Part shown: positions 1 through 10,900 of the stretch, in pieces
How positions within the stretch are numbered: position 1 is the stretch's first letter
Layout: every line of letters begins with the position of its first letter
NCBI GenBank assembly: GCA_025024175.1
Contig: QCXZ01000041.1
Span: 10,845,786 to 10,909,785 of the forward strand
Length of the DNA stretch: 64,000 nt
Source of the DNA: Rhyzopertha dominica
Lineage: Eukaryota; Arthropoda; Insecta; Coleoptera; Bostrichidae
Direction: 5' to 3'
Position numbers and translations under genes: made by a program
The notes under the pieces: generated by a model
The model's database searches: none
Seen by the model: the letters and a program-made list of their open reading frames with translations, nothing else
What the model was told of the DNA's origin: nothing

Positions 1-160
1 GTTTTAAGTGTGCTTAGATAGAATGTCATTTTACTACTTGTAAATCTTATAGGTACATGGAAATCTAATTTGGAAAGCAAATCTGGGAAATTCTTATTCT
101 CCTGGTACCTAGATATTTTTTTTATATTCAGACAAGTTCATAACAGAGTAGTTAATAATA
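1..160. other. Unassigned AT-rich sequence
   Basis: No coding potential, RNA gene or repeat was recognised here. It is the flank beyond the 3' end of the minus-strand retrotransposon that starts at about 160. Confidence 0.5.
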
Positions 161-471
161 TTTAATAATAATAATAATAATAATAATATGGTTTATTGAA
201 CTACATAACATAGTACATAGTACAATAAACAAGGAAATAATAAACAACAAGTTCTGTTGTGAATAAAAAATATAACCCACTTAAGCTTGGCTTGTGTGTG
301 GGGTGAGCACAGAAAAAAAATAAATAAGTAAACAATAACAACCAGACTTAATCTGACAAAAGTAAAAAGAAAAGAATTGACTGCTAGAAAGCTTAGAAGA
401 CAAAAATCGAATAACAAAGGGAGTTAATTAAAAGACTTTACTCCTGTACGTAAAAGACTATTGCACAATCA

Positions 472-3400
472 TCATCCCACGGGAGCATCAATTAGTCTAT
501 GGACACTAAGCCTGTCGGTCTCACTCAGGTATGCTTCCACTTGTTTCTTGAAAGACCTTAAAGTTTTTGTGCTTCTGACGACACCAGGGAGCGAATTCCA
601 CAAATAGGGGCCCATGTATGCTGGACTTCTGCGGCCAACGTTCTTATGTATTTTTGGTAGTGGCAGTTTTCCACTTAGCCTGTCTCTCGTTGAGCATGGG
701 TGATCAATTGGTGTTGAAGATCGGTCAGCCACACACCGGTACTGGTACACAACAATAGATTTAGCGTACAGTTGCCTGATGTCAAACAATTTGCTCTCCA
801 CATAGACCAGCTGAGTGGGATACAGACAGTGTTTTCTAAGTATCACCTTAATAATCCTTTTTTGTACAGTTTCAAGAGAAACTAGATAGGTTTTCATGGC
901 AGATCCCCAACCAGCAATTCCATATAGAAGGAGTGATTCACAGATGGCATGGTATACAGTTTTTAGCTGCTGAAAGTTGAGGATCGGTGTTATTTGTTTG
1001 AATTTGTAGAGGCACTGTCTTAGCTTTTGCACTATGTAGTCTATATGTGTGTTCCAGCGTATGTGCTGATCAATGCATATTCCTAGGTATTTTATGCTGT
1101 GGGTTTTTTTAATAGTTTTATTCTCTACTTTAGACCTAACTTCTATAGAGGTTATGTCAGGCTGAGTATCAGCATAGGATGTAAAGATCATAAATTTGGT
1201 TTTGTTGTAGTTGATGGTCAAGATTTTCTTATCAAACCACCTGGCTAACCCAAGAAAATCACCCTCAGCCCTTTCCAATACCTTCTCAACAGTTTTGTCG
1301 TTGTATATTATCACTGTGTCGTCGGCAAATGCTATTATTTCACCGCTAGAGGGCTGGAGGAATAGATCGTCCATATATATTGCAAACAATAGTGGTCCCA
1401 GGACAGTACCTTGTGGCACTCCACACTCAACCAAGAGCTGATCACTGTATGCACTTAGAATCTTCACAGATTGCTTTCGTTGACTGAGGTAGCTTGCAAA
1501 AAGATCCAAAGAGACACCACGAACACCAACGCGATTTAGGGCTTCAATCAATTGACGATGGTTGACAGTATCGAAGGCTTTTGCTAAGTCCAAGAAAATG
1601 CAGAGGGGAGCCTCACCTCTGTCCAGAGCTGCCTGCAGAGTAGATGTCAGCCTCACAATAGCATCCTGGGTTGATCTTCCACCACGGAAACCAAACTGAT
1701 TATCGGACAACAGGTGCTGACATTCAATGAATTTCACTAGTCTTTTATAAATTATTCGCTCAAAAACCTTTGCCATAGAGTTTATTAATGATATTGGGCG
1801 ATAGTTTGAAGGGATGCACTTATCACCATTTTTATACACGGGTATTACGGTGGCAACCTTGAGTTCCTCGGGAAAATGCCCAATTGTTAGGCAGCTATTT
1901 ATTATTTTGGCTATAATTGGGGCAAGTTTTTTAGCTATGACTTTCAACAACTCCACCGTAATACCGTCCGGACCAGGGGCTTTCCGACCATTCATAGATA
2001 GGATCACATTGGTGACTTCTACTTCGTCTGTTGGGCTCATATATAATGAAGTACTGTGTTGTGCTTTGGCTACTGGAGCGTAGTTTTGAGGTTGTGTTAC
2101 TTTTTCAGCCAGTGTTGATCCAACTGAAGCAAAGTAGCTATTAAATTCCTGAGCCACCTCTGCAGAATCGGTTATCAATGCATCCTCGGTTTTAATCTTC
2201 CATGTTTCTGATCTTTGTGGGTGTGCTCCCAGTATGTCATTTACAGTACTCCATACCCTCTTGTTTGAGGACTGCTTTCCCTGATTTATTTTGTTCTGAT
2301 AATAGATACGTTTTGCAGTTTTAATACAGGAACTTAGTGAATTTCTATAATTTTGGTACTCTTTCTTTAATCTGTCATCGTTTGGATATTTTTTAGTGAG
2401 AATATACAACCTCTGCTTTTTGTTAGCGGATTTAACCAATCCTGCAGTTATCCAATTGCTCCTTTTAACTTGATTAGCTGGTATTTTTATAAGTGTAGTA
2501 CAATTTGTTATTAAAGACTGCAATTTTCCTATTAGGTACTTGACAGCCAGATCTGGATCATTTAACATGCCTTCCACTTCATCAAAGTTTGCATTTTCTT
2601 TGAGCTTTTTTTTATTAATCCTGCTAATAGTTTTTTTCCTTGAGAAATCAGTTTTTGCCATACTACCAACATATATTCTGGATAATATAGGGAAGTGATC
2701 TGTAATGTCGGAGTGATAAATCACAGTTTTGTTCTTCTGGCAGTTATTTGTAGTTTTGATAAACAAGTGATCAATGATGGATCCCGATTCACCTGCCTGC
2801 CTTGTGTGTTCTGTAATTTGTGAATCATAGCCTTTTTCAGCCAAAAGATCAAGATAGTTTCTGGATATCTCCGTGTCGGCCTCAATATTAATATTTATAT
2901 CGCCAATCAGTATGCAGTGATCGTATTTTGAGTATTTTTGCAAGTACTCATGAAGATGTTCAGTAAAACGCCGAGGACACGTAGGCGGTGGTCTATACAC
3001 TGATGTGATAAGGGTTGTTTTCCCTACAACAGTGATCATGGATTGGATAATCAACACGTCCCCAATCTTTTTTATTTTGGAAGTACTATGAAGTTCAGAT
3101 CTTATATATACCAGAACACCATCATTCTGATTAACACAGCCGAAATTGTATGTCATGTCGTAGCCCTGCAATTTAAAGCTATCGGGTATTTCCAGCTTCC
3201 AAGTTTCAGTCAAGACAATAACGTCAAAAGGAAAGCAAAATTGTTGGAGTAGGATTTTTAGCTGATCAAAGTTTTTTGATGCGCTACGTATATTTAGGTG
3301 AATAATGTTTAGACTAGCATTCGATAACTTTGAGTCGAACTGCTGCTCCAATTGTTTTTCACATTCTCTAACCGTATATGCCAAATATGTTTTTATTGTC

Positions 3401-3576
3401 TCTACTTCCATTACTAGGGGAAGATTATCCATAGATTTAATAAGTCGGTTAAAAACTGTAGTCGATTTTTGACTTCTGCAATAGTTTTTGCAGTTGATAT
3501 GTTTGGCAAACTTCAAGTTCATACACTGAGTGGCTAGTCTCATATTTGGTCTTATATTTTGTGTTAGAACGTACAC
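472..3576 (-). CDS. ORF2: endonuclease/reverse transcriptase of non-LTR retrotransposon
   Basis: This is one uninterrupted frame of 1034 codons. The N-terminal third is an exonuclease/endonuclease/phosphatase-type nuclease, seen in NIHLNIRS, LTETW, SVYRPP, GDININ and the late SIIDH motif. The middle holds a reverse transcriptase with NYRPISL, NQFGFR, FLDLAKAFDTV, the catalytic GVPQGTVLGP and FADDTVI motifs, and the thumb segment IKYLGICID. The first 90 or so residues overlap the ORF1 frame, so the true start may be an internal Met (for example the one followed by DNLPLV). These enzymes nick target DNA and copy the element RNA onto it. With no stop or frameshift the ORF looks recently active, but the loss of ORF1 5' sequence means this copy is probably not autonomous. 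Confidence 0.9.
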   Translation of the reverse strand: MYVLTQNIRPNMRLATQCMNLKFAKHINCKNYCRSQKSTTVFNRLIKSMDNLPLVMEVETIKTYLAYTVRECEKQLEQQFDSKLSNASLNIIHLNIRSASKNFDQLKILLQQFCFPFDVIVLTETWKLEIPDSFKLQGYDMTYNFGCVNQNDGVLVYIRSELHSTSKIKKIGDVLIIQSMITVVGKTTLITSVYRPPPTCPRRFTEHLHEYLQKYSKYDHCILIGDININIEADTEISRNYLDLLAEKGYDSQITEHTRQAGESGSIIDHLFIKTTNNCQKNKTVIYHSDITDHFPILSRIYVGSMAKTDFSRKKTISRINKKKLKENANFDEVEGMLNDPDLAVKYLIGKLQSLITNCTTLIKIPANQVKRSNWITAGLVKSANKKQRLYILTKKYPNDDRLKKEYQNYRNSLSSCIKTAKRIYYQNKINQGKQSSNKRVWSTVNDILGAHPQRSETWKIKTEDALITDSAEVAQEFNSYFASVGSTLAEKVTQPQNYAPVAKAQHSTSLYMSPTDEVEVTNVILSMNGRKAPGPDGITVELLKVIAKKLAPIIAKIINSCLTIGHFPEELKVATVIPVYKNGDKCIPSNYRPISLINSMAKVFERIIYKRLVKFIECQHLLSDNQFGFRGGRSTQDAIVRLTSTLQAALDRGEAPLCIFLDLAKAFDTVNHRQLIEALNRVGVRGVSLDLFASYLSQRKQSVKILSAYSDQLLVECGVPQGTVLGPLLFAIYMDDLFLQPSSGEIIAFADDTVIIYNDKTVEKVLERAEGDFLGLARWFDKKILTINYNKTKFMIFTSYADTQPDITSIEVRSKVENKTIKKTHSIKYLGICIDQHIRWNTHIDYIVQKLRQCLYKFKQITPILNFQQLKTVYHAICESLLLYGIAGWGSAMKTYLVSLETVQKRIIKVILRKHCLYPTQLVYVESKLFDIRQLYAKSIVVYQYRCVADRSSTPIDHPCSTRDRLSGKLPLPKIHKNVGRRSPAYMGPYLWNSLPGVVRSTKTLRSFKKQVEAYLSETDRLSVHRLIDAPVG

Positions 3577-3815
3577 AATTTATGCATTTCTTCACTTTAC
3601 CTTGACAATCGCCTTCATGTGTTTCAGCACAATTGCCACAAATGGGGTTTTTTTCCTTACATTTTTTACTGCTGTGTTTATAGCCCTTACATTTAATGCA
3701 TTTGTTTAGGTTCAAGTCCTCATAACATTTACACCTTTGCCATTCAATTAATATGTTACCCTCTGACATGAAATGAGCAAAAACTCGTGGAGTGGTTTCT
3801 AGAAAAGCAGGATAT
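3449..3815 (-). pseudogene. ORF1 (gag-like) C-terminal fragment with zinc knuckles
   Basis: A minus-strand frame overlaps the start of ORF2 and encodes a Cys-rich stretch with successive CCHC-like knuckles (CIKCKGYKHSSKKC, then CGNCAETHEGDC, then CINC). This is typical of the C-terminal end of the nucleic-acid-binding ORF1 protein of jockey-like LINEs. The frame is open a little upstream of the Met at 3769 and is then lost where sequence of another element begins. It overlaps ORF2 in a different frame, as is usual in these elements. It is called broken because the coiled-coil/RRM part expected upstream is absent. Confidence 0.75.
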
Positions 3816-4450
3816 ATTTAATTTGTACGCACACAATCTAAGAAATCTGTTCTGCACCTTTTCTAAGCGATTATGTGTTCCTGATAAAGTGGTGACCAAA
3901 CAATACAACAATATTCTAGTATACTACATATATATGATAAATAAACAGTCTTTATATAGTTAATACTAAATGAACCTAGTTTCTTTTAATAAAACCTAAC
4001 AATGATTTCGATGTGTTGATCAAAGGTACATTAGATTTAAAATGAACACCCAAATCCTTAATTATAGTGACCTTCCAACAGTTGGCCATTATTTTGATAA
4101 TTAAAAACAACTTGATTTCTTATTTTAAAAAAGGTAATAGATTTACACTTAGCAACATTCAACATTGGAGTTCTACTCACACCAAGCCTCAAGCAGTCCT
4201 GCCAAGTGGATATTATACTAAACAATTTTAAGTCATCAGCAAATAAAAGACATTCACTGTGTTCAAAGACATCACATATATTGTTTACAAAGCAGTTAAA
4301 CAAAATAGGAGACGGACGTCCACCCTGTGGAACCCCAGATGTAACACTGATGCTAAATGATTCATATTGATTATTAATTAGCAGAGTTTGTGATCTTCCT
4401 TTAAGTAATCTTACATTATAATTAATTGTGGTAAGCTATTAAAATCATTC
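3800..4450 (-). pseudogene. Degenerate jockey-like reverse transcriptase fragment
   Basis: Read on the minus strand, the stretch gives RT-like segments in order despite stops and frame changes: SVTSGVPQG (near 4340), then ECLLFADDLKLF (near 4230), then IKDLGVHF (near 4050), then SLLGFIKRN, and near 3850 RLEKVQNRFLRL. These are the palm, thumb and C-terminal motifs of jockey-clade LINE polymerases. It differs from the neighbouring intact element and is older. It lies directly upstream, in the same orientation as the truncated ORF1, so the two elements are juxtaposed head to tail. Confidence 0.75.
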
Positions 4451-4880
4451 ACTGCTGTATGCAATGAACTGTTTTGGGGAGTATTTGTTTTTCGTAGGAC
4501 ATTCTTTATATGTACAATTACTATTTCGAGTTAACTTTGCATAATGTAGTTTACCTATGCCGGGATGCTAATCCTTCCAGTAAATGCTGTAAATATATCA
4601 GATTAATGGTTGTTGATTTACCCCAAGGATTGTTGTTGATTAGCCAAAACCGAACTTGCAGTTGGTGTGCATTTGTTACATATAATTTTTTTTCTAACAA
4701 TTATAGTGTTTACAATGCCTTTATAAGCATATATTCCTGCACTTATGCATGCATTCCAGTGAAATTAAACTAGGTAGGCGTGCGGATCGTTAGCGAATTG
4801 GTAGCCATATTTTATTTCGCAGTTTTTCTCTGGAGGTTGCCGTGACAGCCATTCCCGTGCGATTTTAGCACTTTACTGTT
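4451..4880 (+). promoter_or_regulatory. Likely promoter / 5' UTR region of the zinc-finger gene
   Basis: No convincing protein is seen. The part from about 4780 has higher GC than its surroundings and ends in a pyrimidine-rich tract before the first coding exon. The motif GTAGCCATATTT (4800-4811) contains GCCAT, resembling the YY1/Pho-type site of many TATA-less housekeeping promoters. Whether transcription starts here or an unseen exon lies upstream cannot be decided from sequence. Confidence 0.3.
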
Positions 4881-4954
4881 AATTAAAATTTCGGAAGGCA
4901 CGTCGAAATGGGTTTCAGTATGTATACCGCAACAGTGATCTTAGTAACACGTAT

Positions 4955-7900
4955 ATGTGTCGCGTGAAAACATTTGACATTGCGCCTCTTTTCCAGGACG
5001 AGATCCAATCAAAACTGAAAGCCATATACAATGTTGTCGAGATGCTGTCGAACATTATAAGAGACGGCAAGAGCGTTTCAGATTTGGAAGACCAGCTGCG
5101 CGAGAGATCGCCGGACAGACGTCGTAAATCCATCTCGATTGAGCGAATAGACGTGTCTAAAAAATACAATTACGTCCATTATGACCCCGAGTTGCACTGG
5201 TGTCGTACCTGCGATGTTTTCCCTAAAACCGCCAAAGACTTGCTGCTGCATCTGCAGAGCGAAGACCACAAGAAGATCGCCCAGGAGAGGGACATGAAGG
5301 ATGACACGCCGTGGCATCATTTGCCTGGCGAACCGGAACTGCCGTATTACGAGGGCGCTCCGAAAAAACGTCTGCCGATTAAAGGTAAAAATTCCGTATG
5401 ATCGACGAGAATTACATTTTTCAGGTGCTTCCCCGGAGGCCACCGATGAAGGAGCTTAGATTTAGGTCGCATTGCAGTTGTCTTGTATTGATGTGAGTTT
5501 TGTTTCTGTTTTTTGAAGAATCTCATAAACGGAAGCAAGATAATTGAACTGCAACTGATGTATTGGCTTTAAGTACTTTTTTTTTTGTATGTAGGTACTT
5601 GTAACTCTGTGACATGAGTGAATGTAAGTTTGTACGATTAAAAGGCAATGGTAAATCTGTGTGTGTCGAAATTGTCATAATACTGAGGTGATGTTTTCTT
5701 CTAGGGTTGCAATTCTTCATTCCCGCACCAGCCTGGTACTGCAAACTATGTGACACTTGGATTGGGGATTTGCATTGTGCATCTCAGCATTTGAAATCTC
5801 AGACTCACTCGCAGAACTATTCGGTGAGTAGACTTAATAATAATAATTTTTTTGTTCTTTTCTGTGTTCATCCCACACACAAGCTAAGCTTAAGTGGGTA
5901 ATATTTTTGAAATTTATTTTTGTTTATACACAACAGAATTTGTTATTTGGAAATTGTAATTTATTTATTTTCCTCGTTTATTGTACTATGTTATGTAGTT
6001 TAGTAAACCATATTATTATTATTATTATATTATTAAGACCTTAAATATATTGCAAAACATTATATAAATACAGAATTTAATTTATAATTAAGGAACCAGT
6101 ACCAAGAATTACAAGCACCAAAAATAAATAAATATGCCAGAATGTTATGATAAAACATTGAAAGGTAATAGAAACATAAATAAAAAAATAATATGTTAAT
6201 ATGCTTGTAAATACACAAGAATGTAATGTAGCAATTTTTTGTAATACCTCTGATTCGAGAATAATTTCCATGATTATTTTAGCCAATTAATACACTATTA
6301 TACTGGCAGTAAGCACAAAATCTTCCTATCACTTAATTTGTAGTACTTTGTTTTATTGATTGACAAAGCAGTTTTGTCAAATCTGATATTTTCCATGATT
6401 TGTGCAAATTTAGTGCATCATCAATTGACGAAATCAATGATAAAATTTAGGTAACTAAGTAAAAAAATTATCTATAGAATACCATGCGAGGGTGAGAATT
6501 AATTAGAAAATAATTCCCCAGAAAGTTTCGTCTCAAACTGTTGCCTAGTTCTCAAAGCTCTGTCTAATTATTTTCAATTTATTCTCTTGTGAAGTAACTG
6601 GCAATCAGACTTTTCTACAAAAATATTTTAACCAGCTAAAAAATATGCTTGAATGTATTTTGGAAAGCTTAATAAACAACATTAGGCAAAATATATACTT
6701 TTACTAAGGTCATCTGCCATGTTAGTTTGGTAATAATGTCCGGAATGTTGGTTTGTCCGCTTTTTTTGCAAATCAAATCAATAAGGTACCTATTTGACAG
6801 CTACAAGATTTATGTAGCATCATACATTTTATTCACTTTTAGCCACATGTGGATGTGCATTTTATTTACCTAAAGACAGTATCATTTTTGACTGGTTGAA
6901 GTGACAGATCTCATGGGTTCATTCAGTGGAAATGTATTATAAAAATAATATCCTCATAACAGGAAAAAACTGACCTATGAAATTGAAAGGAAAGTTAAAT
7001 ATATGTAGCAGAGTATTAAAACTAATTTCTGTATTGAATTCAAATTGCTTCATTTTTAGAATTTCGTGGAGCAAAATCCACATTGGGAAATTGAATGGCT
7101 AAAGGACAGAGAAAGGGCATTAGCTCGAACCGCCTCGAAGAAACTATCAGAGTCTGATGATAATGAAGAAGCTAAGAAAAAGAAACATAAGTCATCCGAA
7201 GTGGTGTTCAAAGATAAGAAGAAGAAGAAACGCTCCAAGAAGCGAAAGCATCACTCCAGCGACTCCAGTAGTAGCAGTTCCAGTTCCTCAGATTCATCCT
7301 CCGGTGAGGAAAACACTGACAAGTCAAGGAGCATCAGAGTGGCCATGCGCAACATGAAAGTCCAAGCAATAATGAACGAAGATTTGGGAAGCAAATGGGA
7401 GATGCTCGGCAGGCTGATGGATGAACACAAGAAGAAGGAGGAAAGCTTACAACAGCCTAAACAGAGTCCTAAAGAAGATCGACTGATCAATCAGTGGAAC
7501 GTCGTTAGTGAACCACAAGACAAGGACAAGAAGTTATTGGACAGCCTGAAGGACAGGATGAAGCAGAAGCACGAGGCTGAGAAGGCAAAATATGAGGAGA
7601 TGGAAAGGAAACAGAAGGAGAGGGAACGATTGGAACGAGAACAGCAGGAACAGAAGGAAAGAGAGGAGAAAGCAGCCAAAGAGCGAGAGGAAGAGTTGAA
7701 GAGGATGAAAGAGAGACAGGAACTTGAGAGGATCAGGGATAGGGACCGTGAGCAAGTGAGTACACTTGTTTTGTTTCTTACCTTAACTATTTTGGTTTGG
7801 TAATTATTATGATAACTTTTTAACAACAACGGTAATCTCCAGCGGTCATAAGAATTTTTGCAATGTCAACGAATGAAATATGCAATATGTCACATTAAAA

Positions 7901-10900
7901 TATATGAAGTTTTACACTTAAATATTTTATTAATACAATATATATTAATGAATTGAAAACTGATCCATTTGTCTGAGGACTTTTTTAATAATTAATCTTT
8001 AAAAAATTGACTTTAAGTGAAATACTCTTTATTCATTAAAAGGTTAAATGCTTTCAACTAATAGGTACCCAAAAATTTTTAAGTATGAAATAAATTAAGT
8101 ACAAAATTCGTTCTAAGGAGAGAGGCTAGAAAACGATACCCTGCGATGAGGCTAGTGCGTGATGTAGAAAACCAAAGTATACCAAAGTATACTTTTACTA
8201 TAAAACTTGCAAGTTTTAACGAAATCTGATGAAATTGACCCTTTTTGTTCCATTTAATAAGCTGGGAAGCAACTTTTGCATTTTTTAAATCTTATAGAAA
8301 AAATAATTTTGTTTTCAGCACAGATTACTTAAAGATTCACAGGATGTGTAAGTAATCTGCACTGGAAAAACAAAATTATTTTTTTATAAGAAATTAAAAC
8401 ATGTGACAGTTGCTTGTTGCTGCCCCATTTATTAAATGGAATGACGAGGGTAAACTTGCAAGTTTTATACTTGTACCACCTTGGTTTTCTACATCACGCA
8501 CTAGCGTCATCGCAAGGTATCATTTTCTAGCCTCTCTCATTAGAACGAACTTTGTACTTGATTTATTTAAAAGTTACTCAATATTTTTGAGTATTTGTGC
8601 ACAACGATGCGTATGTAAGTATAACTTGTACCATAATGAGCTGTTAAACTTTTACTTAAAAAAGCCCTATTGACAGAATATGGCAGCGATGAGTTTTTCT
8701 CGTTTTTCATTCAAAAGGAGTGAAAATTGCGCATACATGGTGACACAAATTGAAGAAAACAAAAGTTGGTATCCAACTATGAAGCAATATTTATTATACG
8801 TGGTAAGGTAAAGAATAAAAATTAACTTTTTTTTGCAAAATCTGCAAAAAAAAATTTTTGGACGCCCAGTATTCCAATTTTAAAAGTTTAAAAAGACCTA
8901 CAATTTGACATATAACTTGTACCTAAAAAATAAAGAAAATATGAACCTGGGGAGTTTTAGGTGGCGGACTATTAGGCTTTTTAGAACACGTGACTTTTGG
9001 AACGACTGCCAGGAGGCACATGTCAAAACGATGCAGCTTCTAGCGCGCTGTCATAGAAACCCCATTACTTAATGCCAACGTCAGTCATTAGAGCTGGGAC
9101 ATTCGATTCAATTCAAATCGTTCAATCAATCGCGTAGATTCGAATCATTCAAGTCGTTACTGAGAACGAATTACTGAGTTATTTAAACCTGCTTAAAGAT
9201 AGTTGACAGCTGCAACGTGTCCCGTAACAGTAGCAGTACAGGTCGGTTCTTAATTGATTTGTCGTTGTTCATATGGATCGTGAATTGAAAGTGACAGGGT
9301 GTCTCCTGTCTCGTCACAGCATATAAATATGCTGTCATGATGTGTTCTCGACGTGTGCTGTCGTCAGCCGTTAACCATGTACGACGCACGAACGACGCTG
9401 ATTCATTAGCTGTGAGCCAAATCAAGGCAAGAGTCATTCAATTTGAACGACTTGGTCATGAAGGACCCAACTCTATCAGCCACGCATCCGTTTCCAGGGT
9501 TTCGCAGGCGCGTCCCATGCGTGCGCTTTTTGCCCCCTGGACGCCATATTGGATGACGTAATCTTAAAAAGCCTAATAGGCCCAGTTGCACAAATTGATA
9601 GTTGTCATGGTAACGCTGAATTTTAAGCGGTTATAGGTGTTGCATGTGGCAACTGTCATTTTCTGTAAGTTTTATATTGTTTCAATATGTTCTAGAGGAC
9701 TTCTAAATGTAGTTTCCTCAAAATTTGAGTTTTATTTTGTGCTCTGCCACATTAAAATTTGGTGTGCTATTGACCTTATCAAACATAGCTGCACATCCTG
9801 CACTTGCAAATTTACACTGATCACACAGTACAGACATACCAAACACATCTATTAGCTCAAACCATTTGAAATAAACAAGTGTTTCCCAAGACTATGTTAT
9901 TGCAGTTTCAAGAGTTTAATTGAAATATTTTGATTTTTTTCTAAACAGCATCCTAAATATTTTAAGTTTTTGTTCGACAAATGCAAATGTAAATTAATTT
10001 AACTAACAAGAGGGATAAATAAACGAAAATAATAAGTAAACTATTTAGTGATTTATTAACAGTTCCCTATTTTAATCAAATATTTTTTTTAAAATTGGAC
10101 TGGTAAACAACTACAGCCCCATCTAAATTTCACACAGAATTGAATAATATAAACATATTTTTGACATTCAATCGCAGCCACCTAAAAGTTTTTTAAAGTG
10201 TCGCTATAGTTATGCACCATGCAAATTTTAGAAATTATTTCATTAAATTATGGAAATTACTTTAAATAGTCCAAATTCCTATTATTTTTATTTCTTTTAT
10301 CCTTTTTGTAAATTACATTAAATTACGTTTGCATTTGGCCTAGAAAAATTTGTAATTCAAGGTGGGGCTATAGTTATGCTCCCCAGGGTAGTATTTGAAA
10401 TAAATAAGTGTTTCCCAAGACAATTTTTTTAGTTTCAGCAGTTTAATGAAAATATTTTTAATTTTTTTATAGTAAATGCAACAACTTTCTAGAAATTTTA
10501 GCAGCTGTTATGATTTGTGTGCATTGTATTGGGTAGAAGTTAATGCCTTGATTTTCTCCTTCAGGTCAAGTTCAGAACAAAGGAAAAACCAAGATCCCCA
10601 CCACCACCGAGGCATTACCGAGACTCACGGGACACTCGCGACTCGCGCAGCAGCAGCACCGAACGTCACCGTGAGAGACGTCGTGAAAACGGCAGGTCGT
10701 CCAACGATCGCAGGCGAAGCCGCAGCCGATCACGTTCCCCGGGCGACCGGTCGAAGCGGGAAAGGAAACCGCCACCCCCGCCAAGCATAAACAAGAGGCT
10801 GCCATTCATAGGGCGAATGCCGCTCTTCAAGAACAAGAAGCCAGAAGAGAAGGTCGAAAAGGAGATCAAGAAGGAGGACTACGATATTCCAAGGCAAACG

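Larger units (their letters stand above)
160..3815 (-). mobile_element. Non-LTR retrotransposon, 5'-truncated, minus strand
   Basis: The element runs right to left: the end of a zinc-knuckle ORF1 (about 3450-3815), a long ORF2 (472-3576), a 3' UTR (190-470) and a TAA/TTA microsatellite tail at 163-189. The order ORF1 CCHC, then apurinic endonuclease, then reverse transcriptase, then simple-repeat tail is that of jockey/CR1-type LINEs. The 5' edge near 3815 abuts a different, older RT fragment in the same orientation, so most of ORF1 is missing. A second 3'-end copy of the same family lies at 5830-6033. Clade assignment (jockey or CR1-like) is an inference; domain order and the tail are seen directly. 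Confidence 0.85.

Noticed and set aside
4908..4967. ATG at 4908 as start of the zinc-finger protein
   Set aside because: It is out of frame with the finger ORF and ends after 19 codons; at most an upstream ORF.
7491..7829. Minus-strand Ser/Leu/Phe-rich ORFs opposite the zinc-finger gene
   Set aside because: They are the complement of the Lys/Glu coiled-coil coding sequence.
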